Source: Ramlibacter cellulosilyticus
GTDB lineage: Bacteria; Pseudomonadota; Gammaproteobacteria; Burkholderiales; Burkholderiaceae_C
Direction: 5' to 3'
DNA: 64,000 nt
Assembly (NCBI RefSeq): GCF_014297465.1
Contig: NZ_JACORT010000003.1
Span: forward strand, 408,994 to 472,993
In this document: piece after piece, positions 40,526 to 47,550 of the stretch
Numbering within the stretch: the stretch's first letter is position 1
Layout: every line of letters begins with the position of its first letter
Notes under the pieces: model-generated
Told to the model about the DNA's origin: nothing
The model's input: the letters and a program-made list of their open reading frames with translations, nothing else
Databases searched by the model: none
Made by a program: the position numbers and the translations under genes

Positions 40526-42187
40526 ATGACCGCGCGTGCGCATGCGATCCGCACCGCGCGCCTGCCGGCGCACCTCGCCGGACGGCCGACCGCGCGCGAG
40601 CGGCTGGAGCGCTGGCTGGCGGACGCCGACCCGGCGCGGCACGGCCTGCCGCGCGAGGCGATCGTGGTGGTCCGCCGCATGCGGGCACGCTGGTCGCAGG
40701 TCACCAGCCGCGACGCGCAGGTGCGCCATGCGCCGCTCGCGGCAGCACTCGGTGCCGCGGCGCGCCCCGCGCGGGGAGAGTCGGGCGACGTCGTGTGGTT
40801 CGCGGACGAGGCCGAGCTGCTTGCGTGCCTGGCACAGGACGCGCTGGCTGGCCGGCTCGCGCTGTGCTGGTGGTGGCGGCTGGTGCTGCCGATGGTTGCG
40901 CCGGCGGCTGCACGCGCCCGGTGGATGGCCGAGCCGCGCGCCGTGCCGCGTGCGGTCCTGAGGCTGGGCGAGGCCGCCGCTGTTGCGTGGTTCGCGCAGT
41001 GGACGCCGAGCGAACGGCGTGCACTGCTGGGTGCGCTGGCGCAGGTGTTCCCCGTCGCGCCGGAGGTGCTGCAGTGGGCGGATACTGCGGAAGCCGGGCC
41101 GGAAGCAGGGCGGGTGCCACCGGCGCCGCGCGACGTGCGGCAGCGTGCCGCGTCTGCCTTGCTGCGCAAGCCGCGGCGCACTCCCCAGCGCGCGGAGGAA
41201 TGCCTGCAGCGGCTCGCGGCCGCCCTGGCCGCGGACCCGATGGCGGGGTTGCGCCTGCCGATGGCGCGGAGGGACCGCCAGGACGGCGAAGGGCACCTGG
41301 ATCCGCGCGAGCCGCAGCAAGCCTCTCGCTCGCACGAAGGTCGCGAGGCCCAGCCCGCGGGTCGCGCGCAGCGATCCACCGGCCCCCGCGGCGTGCGGCC
41401 GGCGGTGTCCATCGCATCGCCCCCGCGCGCGGGTGCGCTGCCTGCGCATGCATCCTCGCGCCGCGGCGTTGCCGCACAGGCGCCCCTCCCGCCTGCAACC
41501 CTGTCGCTCGATCGAATGCCAGCGCAGCGCGGCGGCGCCGAGGCGCCGGCCGGTGTTCCGCACGCATTCGAGACCTTGGCGCCGGGGCAGCTTGGGCCGG
41601 AGGCGCCGCCGCACGGGCCCGCCGCAGCTCGCGCGCTCGACGGTGCGCCAGCGGTGGCCGCGCAGGAGCACGTGATCGACACCCGCTTCGCCGGCCTGCT
41701 GTTCCTGCTGAACGCCGCGCTCGAAGCCGGCCTGTACGGCGACTTCACCCGCCCGCTGCATGCCGGGTTGGCCTGCAGTCCCTGGCGCTTCCTGTTCGCG
41801 GCCGGCGATGCGCTGGGAGGCCGCGCATTTCGCCGCGACCCGCTCGCCGGCTGGTTGCGGCACCACGCGGGCCGACCTCGCCACTGGCGGCACGCCTGCA
41901 CGCGGCTCCTGCGGGCCGCGTGGGGGGAAGAGGTGCCGCTCGCGAATGTGCAGGACACGCCCTGGCCCTTGCTGCGCCTGCGCCTCGCATTGGCACTGGA
42001 CCTGCCGCCGACGCGGGCCGTTGCGCTCGTCCTGCGCGTGCCCGGGCGCGTGCGCGCATCGGCCGACCGCCTCGACGTGCACATGGCGCTCGCGGACCTT
42101 CCCCTCGCCGTGCGCATGGCCGGCCTCGACCGCGATCCCGGCTGGATCCCTGCCGCAGGACGCGACGTGCGCTTCCACTTCGACTGA
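40526..42187 (+). CDS. eCIS operon protein of unknown function, two domains joined by a linker
   Basis: 553 residues. Residues 1-240 are helical and Ala/Arg-rich, with a hydrophobic WWWRLVLPMVAPAA segment that is too short to call a membrane pass. Residues of about 245-375 are a Pro/Ala/Arg-rich, probably disordered linker. The C-terminal about 175 residues are conserved-looking (DTRFAGLLFLLNAALEAGLYGDF, CSPWRFLFAAGDALGG). It directly precedes the AAA+ ATPase, and ATPase partner or assembly-chaperone roles are plausible. No family is recognised. Its ribosome site GAGGGG lies in a predicted hairpin. Confidence 0.65.
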   Translation: MTARAHAIRTARLPAHLAGRPTARERLERWLADADPARHGLPREAIVVVRRMRARWSQVTSRDAQVRHAPLAAALGAAARPARGESGDVVWFADEAELLACLAQDALAGRLALCWWWRLVLPMVAPAAARARWMAEPRAVPRAVLRLGEAAAVAWFAQWTPSERRALLGALAQVFPVAPEVLQWADTAEAGPEAGRVPPAPRDVRQRAASALLRKPRRTPQRAEECLQRLAAALAADPMAGLRLPMARRDRQDGEGHLDPREPQQASRSHEGREAQPAGRAQRSTGPRGVRPAVSIASPPRAGALPAHASSRRGVAAQAPLPPATLSLDRMPAQRGGAEAPAGVPHAFETLAPGQLGPEAPPHGPAAARALDGAPAVAAQEHVIDTRFAGLLFLLNAALEAGLYGDFTRPLHAGLACSPWRFLFAAGDALGGRAFRRDPLAGWLRHHAGRPRHWRHACTRLLRAAWGEEVPLANVQDTPWPLLRLRLALALDLPPTRAVALVLRVPGRVRASADRLDVHMALADLPLAVRMAGLDRDPGWIPAAGRDVRFHFD

Positions 42188-42192
42188 ACGCC

Positions 42193-44118
42193 ATGGACGC
42201 CGCCAGCCCGCTCCCCACCGCGCGCGCGCTGACGCCGGCCAACCACCTGCGCCTCGCGCTGCTGCATGCCGTGCTGGCCCTGTTGCTGCGTGCGACGCAG
42301 CGGGTCGCGCCCCTCGACGCGCTGGCGACACGCTTTCCCGCCACGCAGCGCTGGCTGGACCGCGCCGCGGCCGCCGGCCTGGAAGGCTGCACGCTCGAAG
42401 CCGGACTCGGGCAATTGTCGGAACGACTGTGGGACACGCGAACGACGGAGCTGCCGCTCGCGCGCCTGCGCCGCGCCCTCGACCTGTCCACGTCCGACGT
42501 GGATGCCTGGTTGCTGTGCGCCGCGGCGGACGAGGATCCCGCGCTCGGCGACCTGCTGGACGTGCTCGGTGGCCACGAAGGCCGCGCCACGCCCGGCCTG
42601 CTCGGGGATGCCGAAGGCCTGCTGCCCGAGGGCGTGCACCGGCTGCGCGAGGCGGGCTTCCTGCGCGAAGCGGCCGCGGGACGCTGGCGGACCTGGTGCG
42701 TTCCGCCCGCCGTGTGGGAGGCCGTGCAGGGCCGCGCGGCAGCGTGCACGGACCGGGACGCGCTGCCGCAGTGGTCCGATCTCGTGCTGCCGCCGCACGT
42801 GCGGGAAACCGCCGAACAGGCGCTGGCCCGGCACGCGCCGCAGCGTGTCTGCTGGGTGCTGCCGGGTGGCAGTGGCAGCGGCAGGCGCACGCTGGCCGGC
42901 GCCCTGGCGCGCAGCGCGGGCTTCGGCCTGCTCGGTCCATCCCCTGGCACCGACCCCGCGGAACTCGCTGCGTGCGCCGTGCTGCTCGGCGCGATGCCGC
43001 TGGCCGACTTCAGCCCGTCACCCGGCGAGCGCGTGGACGTGCCCGCGTTCCCCTGGCTGCCTGCGCCCGTGGCCGTGCGCGTCCCGCGCGACGCAGCGGT
43101 AGCGGCGGCAGGCCGCGTCGCCTGCTCCATCGAGCTCGCACTGCCCGACCGGCTGGAGCGCGAGCGGCACTGGCAGCTCGCCCTCGCGCGCGAGCCGGAG
43201 GAGGCGGTCGTCGACCTGCGCCTGCCGCGCGGGTGGATCCATCGGCTCGCGGCGCAGGCCGGTGGCAGCGCAGTGGCAGTGGCGGCCCACGCCGATGCGC
43301 AATGCCGCCACCGGCTCGAAGGCCTCGCGCACCGCGTGCCGCCGCCGGGCGCGAGCGAGGAGCTCGCGTTGTCCGACGGCGCGCAGCAGGAGTTCGACCT
43401 GCTCGTCGCCCGCTGCCGGCACCGCGAAGCCTTGCCGGAGCTGCTGCCGGCGGCCTTCGGCCATGCGGGCAGCACCGGGGTGCGTGCGCTCTTCAAGGGA
43501 GCCAGCGGGACCGGCAAGACGCTGGCGGCGCGCCACCTCGCCGCCGCCCTCGGGCGGCCGCTCTATCGCGTGGACCTCGCCGCCACCGTGAGCAAGTACA
43601 TCGGCGAGACCGAACGCAACCTGGAGCGCGTCTTCGCTGCCGCCGAGGAACTCGACGTCGTGCTTCTGCTCGACGAGGGCGACGCGCTGATGGCGGGCCG
43701 CACGGCCGTGGCGAACGCGAACGACCGCTACGCGAACCTCGAGACCAACTACCTGCTGCAGCGCGTGGAGCGCCACGGCGGCCTGCTGGTGGTGACAACG
43801 AACCTGCCCGAGCGCATCGACCCGGCCTTTGCCCGGCGCATGGATGCGACGCTGGAGTTCCCCCTGCCCGACGCGGTGACGCGCTATCGCCTCTGGCGTG
43901 CGCACCTGCCCGCCGGCCACGGCGTGGACGAGCCGGCGCTCGAGGAAGTCGCGCGCCGCTGCGCGCTGAGCGGCGGGCAGGTCCGCAACGCGGCGCTGCA
44001 CGCGAGCCTGCTGGCGCTGGAGCAGGGCGCCGCGCTGCACGCCCACGACCTCGGCGCGGCGCTGCGCCGCGAGTACGCCCGCGCCGGCCTGGCCTGCCCC
44101 TCCTTGTCTTTCGCATGA
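42193..44118 (+). CDS. AAA+ ATPase of the injection system (Pvc15-like)
   Basis: 641 residues. The active AAA+ module is C-terminal: Walker A GASGTGKT at 436-443, Walker B LLLDEGDAL with D494/E495, a TTNLPERIDPAFARRMD sensor and arginine-finger block (R548/R549), then a helical lid. A second P-loop-like segment, GGSGSGRRT, at 225-233 has Arg where the catalytic Lys should be, so the N-terminal module is probably degenerate. eCIS ATPases of this kind are needed for particle assembly or cargo loading and are not part of the finished particle. The stop overlaps the eCIS_core start (ATGA). Confidence 0.92.
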   Translation: MDAASPLPTARALTPANHLRLALLHAVLALLLRATQRVAPLDALATRFPATQRWLDRAAAAGLEGCTLEAGLGQLSERLWDTRTTELPLARLRRALDLSTSDVDAWLLCAAADEDPALGDLLDVLGGHEGRATPGLLGDAEGLLPEGVHRLREAGFLREAAAGRWRTWCVPPAVWEAVQGRAAACTDRDALPQWSDLVLPPHVRETAEQALARHAPQRVCWVLPGGSGSGRRTLAGALARSAGFGLLGPSPGTDPAELAACAVLLGAMPLADFSPSPGERVDVPAFPWLPAPVAVRVPRDAAVAAAGRVACSIELALPDRLERERHWQLALAREPEEAVVDLRLPRGWIHRLAAQAGGSAVAVAAHADAQCRHRLEGLAHRVPPPGASEELALSDGAQQEFDLLVARCRHREALPELLPAAFGHAGSTGVRALFKGASGTGKTLAARHLAAALGRPLYRVDLAATVSKYIGETERNLERVFAAAEELDVVLLLDEGDALMAGRTAVANANDRYANLETNYLLQRVERHGGLLVVTTNLPERIDPAFARRMDATLEFPLPDAVTRYRLWRAHLPAGHGVDEPALEEVARRCALSGGQVRNAALHASLLALEQGAALHAHDLGAALRREYARAGLACPSLSFA

Positions 44119-47100
44119 CCCGGACCCTCGCGCCCCCGGAAACGCTGCCGGCCGCGTTCCGCGCGGGCAGCGCGCCGGCGACGGTGCAGCGGGCCCCCTT
44201 GCGCGTGTCGTCGCCCGAGGATGCCGGCGAGCGGGAAGCCACCGCCGCGGCGCGCGCCGTGATGGCGATGGGACCGGCGCGCGTGGGTTCGGCGGGGCCG
44301 GGCGTCATCCAGCGCGCGGCGCAGGGCCCGGCCGCTCCGTCCCTGTTGCCGGGCGGGCCCGCGGGCGGGCAGCCTTTGCCGGCGGTGATCCGGCGCTTCA
44401 TGGAGCCGCGCTTCGGCGCGGACTTCGGCGCCGTGCGCATCCACGTCGACGCGCAGGCGGCCGCGGCGAGCCGGCGCCTCGGCGCGCGCGCCTTCGCCAC
44501 CGGCCAGCACATCTTCTTCGGCGCAGGGCAGTACCAGCCGGAGAGCGCGGCGGGCCGCGAGCTGATCGCGCACGAGCTCGCGCACACCGTGCAGCAGGGC
44601 GCCGCGCCCCGCATGCCCGTGCAGCGCAGCGCGGACCTGACGCTCACGCCGCAGCCCGCCGGCCACGTGCAGCGCCTGGGCCTCTCGGACGCGCTCGACT
44701 ACTTCGCCGACAAGGCGAACCTGATCCCGGGCTTCCGCATGTTCACCATCGTGCTGGGGATGAACCCGATCAACATGCGGCGCGTCGAGCGCAGCGCGGC
44801 CAACATCCTGCGCGCGGTCATCGAGTTCATGCCGGGCGGCGCCCTCATCACGCAGGCGCTGGACAACCACGGCGTGTTCGAGCGCGCGGGTGCCTGGGTG
44901 GAGCAGCAGATCGCCAGCCTCGGCCTGTCCTGGTCCACGATCAAGGACGCGATCTCGCGCTTCCTGGACTCGCTCGGCTGGCGCGACATCTTCGACCTGG
45001 GCGGCGTGTGGGACCGGGCCAAGCGCATCTTCACGGAGCCCATCGACCGCATCCGCACCTTCGTCGGCAACCTCGTCGACCGCGTCATCCAGTTCGTGAA
45101 GGACGCGATCCTGCAGCCGCTGGCCCGGCTCGCGTCCAACACGCGCGGCTGGGACCTGCTGTGCGCCGTGCTCGGGCGCAACCCGATCACCGGGGAGACC
45201 GTGCCGCGCAACGCGGAGACCCTGATCGGCGGCTTCATGAAGCTGATCGGCCAGGAAGAGATCTGGCAGAACATCCAGCGCGGCAACGCCATCGGGCGCG
45301 CGTGGTCCTGGTTCCAGGGCACGCTGTCGGGCGTGCTCGGCTTCGTGCGCGAGCTGCCGGCGATGTTCCTGGACGCGCTGCGCTCGCTCACGATCGGCGA
45401 CATCGTGCTGGTGCCGCGCGCCTTCGCGAAAGTCGCGGGGGTGTTCGGCAGTTTCGCGCTGCGCTTCGTCACCTGGGCGGGCGAGCAGGTCTGGGGCCTG
45501 CTGCAGATCATCTTCGAGGTGGTCGCGCCGCAGGTGATGGTCTACATCCGGCGCGCCGCCGGTTCCCTGCGCACCATCATCCGCGACCCGATCCGCTTCG
45601 TCGGCAACCTCGTGCGGGCGGCGATGCAGGGCCTGCGCCAGTTCTCCGCCAACTTCCTCGGCCACCTGCGGGCGGCGCTGGTCGGCTGGCTGACGGGCGC
45701 CATGAGCGGCGCGAACATCTACATCCCGCAGGCCTTCAACCTGCGCGAGATCCTGAAGTTCGTGCTCAGCGTGCTCGGGCTCACCTGGCAGAACATCCGG
45801 CAGAAGCTGGTGAAGGCGATCGGCGAGACGGCGGTCGCGGCGCTGGAGACCGGCTTCGACATCGTGCTCACGCTGATCCGCGAAGGGCCGGCGGCCGCCT
45901 GGGAAAAGATCCTGGAGAGCATCAACAACCTGAAGGACCTCGTCATCGAGCAGGTGATGACCTTCGTGCGCGACAACGTGGTGATGGCCGCGATCACCAA
46001 GCTCGTGTCCATGCTGAACCCGGCGGGCGCCTTCATCCAGGCGGTCATCGCCATCTACAACACGATCATGTTCTTCGTGGAGCGGATGCGGCAGATCGCG
46101 CAGGTGGCCGCCGCGGTGATCGACTCCATCGACGCCATCGCCCGCGGCGTCATCGGCGCGGCGGCGACCCGGGTGGAGCAGACCATGGCCGGCCTGCTGA
46201 CGCTGGTGATCAGCTTCCTCGCCCGCATCGCGGGCCTGGGCCGCGTGAGCGACGCCGTCACGAAGATCATCGACAAGGTGCGCCAGCCGATCGACAAGGC
46301 GCTCGACCGCGTGATCACCTGGATCGTGGAGCAGGCGAAGAAGGCGGGCCGCGCGCTGGTCTCGGGCGCCAAGGCCGCGGCGGGACGCATCCTGCAGTGG
46401 TGGCGCATGCGCAAGAAGTTCACCGCGGGCGGCGACAAGCACGAGATGTACTTCCAGGGCGAGAAGAAGGCCGCGCGCCTCTTCGTCGCCAGCGATCCCA
46501 CGCCGTTCGAGGACTTCGTGGCCACGGTGCCCAAGACGAACCCGGCGCGCGACACGGCCATGGGCTACGCGAAGCAGATGGACGCCGTGCGCAACAAGGC
46601 GAAGAAGGGGGCCGACGAGACGCTGGACGACGCGGCGCTCGCGGAGCTGGAGAAGCTCTGGGAGAAGCTCTCCGAGCAGCTCGCCCTGTGCTTCGTGGGC
46701 ACGTCCGCCAGCGAGCCGCAGTACGGCGCCACGCCCGGGCCCGCGGGTTGGGGTTCCGGCATGGTGATGCTGACGCTGGCCAAGCCGAAGTCGCCGGGGA
46801 CGAAGCCGAGCGTGGACAACAAGGTCTTCCAGGACCTCAACCTGCGGCGGCACGGCACGGCGTCGTCGCCCTCCGGAGCGAGCTACTACATCCTCGGCCA
46901 CCTGCTGAACATGCAGCTCGGCGGACTCGGGAGCGTGTGGGGCAACATCACCCCGCTCTCGCGCACCGGCAACGCGCAGCACGACCAGCAGGTGGAGTCC
47001 AAGCTGCGCGACCCGGTGCTGAAGTCCAAGCGCGTGTACCGCTACGAAGTGCAGGTGCGCTACGGCCGCAAGGCGAGCGCGCTCCTGGCGCAGATCCCGG

Positions 47101-47549
47101 ACCCCGCGCCGGACCCGGTGCTGCAGAACAAGCGCAAGGTGCTGGTCGCCGAGCAGTACGTCGCCACCAGCCTGCTCGTGCGCGCGCAGGAGCTGGACAC
47201 CCCCGGCCGCAAGGGCACCGAGAAGGTGGTCGCCGAGGTGGCGAACGTCGTCGACCAGTCCTCGCTCGCCGCCTATGCGGTGCCGGGACAGGCGATCCGG
47301 CGGCTCAAGGTGCTGGCGATCAACGACTCGGCCGGCAAGGGCGGCGTCACCGAACACAAGGAAGCGCTGATGCGGCTGCCGGGGATAGGACCGGAACGCG
47401 TCAAGCAACTCATTGCCGGCAAGCCCTACGCGACCTGGAAGTCGGTGAGCGAAAAGGTGGACGGCGTCACCGAGGCCGTCACCGATGGCTGGCGCGCCGG
47501 CGTGGACGGCGCGAAGGTGGTCCTCAACGGCACCACGACCTGGGAATGA
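44115..47549 (+). CDS. eCIS_core (DUF4157) protein with helical stalk, nuclease-like motif and HhH; cargo/tape-measure candidate
   Basis: 1144 residues. The eCIS_core domain lies at about 85-165 and includes a zincin-like HELAH (HExxH at 153-157). Four short VQR motifs surround it, as usual for this family. Residues of about 190-800 are a long, regularly hydrophobic alpha-helical region without clear signal peptide, suggesting a rod or membrane-active segment. Near 928 a His-Me-finger-like motif appears (GHLLNMQLGGLG, then N.TPLSRTGNAQHD). The C-terminus carries a helix-hairpin-helix (LPGIGPERVKQLI at 1088-1100). Nuclease cargo, tape measure or both are possible; no separate tape-measure gene is visible. 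Coupled to the ATPase gene. Confidence 0.82.
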   Translation: MTRTLAPPETLPAAFRAGSAPATVQRAPLRVSSPEDAGEREATAAARAVMAMGPARVGSAGPGVIQRAAQGPAAPSLLPGGPAGGQPLPAVIRRFMEPRFGADFGAVRIHVDAQAAAASRRLGARAFATGQHIFFGAGQYQPESAAGRELIAHELAHTVQQGAAPRMPVQRSADLTLTPQPAGHVQRLGLSDALDYFADKANLIPGFRMFTIVLGMNPINMRRVERSAANILRAVIEFMPGGALITQALDNHGVFERAGAWVEQQIASLGLSWSTIKDAISRFLDSLGWRDIFDLGGVWDRAKRIFTEPIDRIRTFVGNLVDRVIQFVKDAILQPLARLASNTRGWDLLCAVLGRNPITGETVPRNAETLIGGFMKLIGQEEIWQNIQRGNAIGRAWSWFQGTLSGVLGFVRELPAMFLDALRSLTIGDIVLVPRAFAKVAGVFGSFALRFVTWAGEQVWGLLQIIFEVVAPQVMVYIRRAAGSLRTIIRDPIRFVGNLVRAAMQGLRQFSANFLGHLRAALVGWLTGAMSGANIYIPQAFNLREILKFVLSVLGLTWQNIRQKLVKAIGETAVAALETGFDIVLTLIREGPAAAWEKILESINNLKDLVIEQVMTFVRDNVVMAAITKLVSMLNPAGAFIQAVIAIYNTIMFFVERMRQIAQVAAAVIDSIDAIARGVIGAAATRVEQTMAGLLTLVISFLARIAGLGRVSDAVTKIIDKVRQPIDKALDRVITWIVEQAKKAGRALVSGAKAAAGRILQWWRMRKKFTAGGDKHEMYFQGEKKAARLFVASDPTPFEDFVATVPKTNPARDTAMGYAKQMDAVRNKAKKGADETLDDAALAELEKLWEKLSEQLALCFVGTSASEPQYGATPGPAGWGSGMVMLTLAKPKSPGTKPSVDNKVFQDLNLRRHGTASSPSGASYYILGHLLNMQLGGLGSVWGNITPLSRTGNAQHDQQVESKLRDPVLKSKRVYRYEVQVRYGRKASALLAQIPDPAPDPVLQNKRKVLVAEQYVATSLLVRAQELDTPGRKGTEKVVAEVANVVDQSSLAAYAVPGQAIRRLKVLAINDSAGKGGVTEHKEALMRLPGIGPERVKQLIAGKPYATWKSVSEKVDGVTEAVTDGWRAGVDGAKVVLNGTTTWE

Positions 47550-47550
47550 C

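Noticed and set aside
35243..42940. Very long open frame of about 2565 codons on the minus strand
   Set aside because: It is antisense to at least five well-supported genes, is extremely rich in Ala, Arg, Gly and Pro, shows no domain, and is what GC-rich antisense frames look like.
44115..47549. Ordinary DUF4157 metalloprotease
   Set aside because: The HELAH motif is present, but the rest of the long chain has other modules. Proteolytic activity as the main role is not supported.
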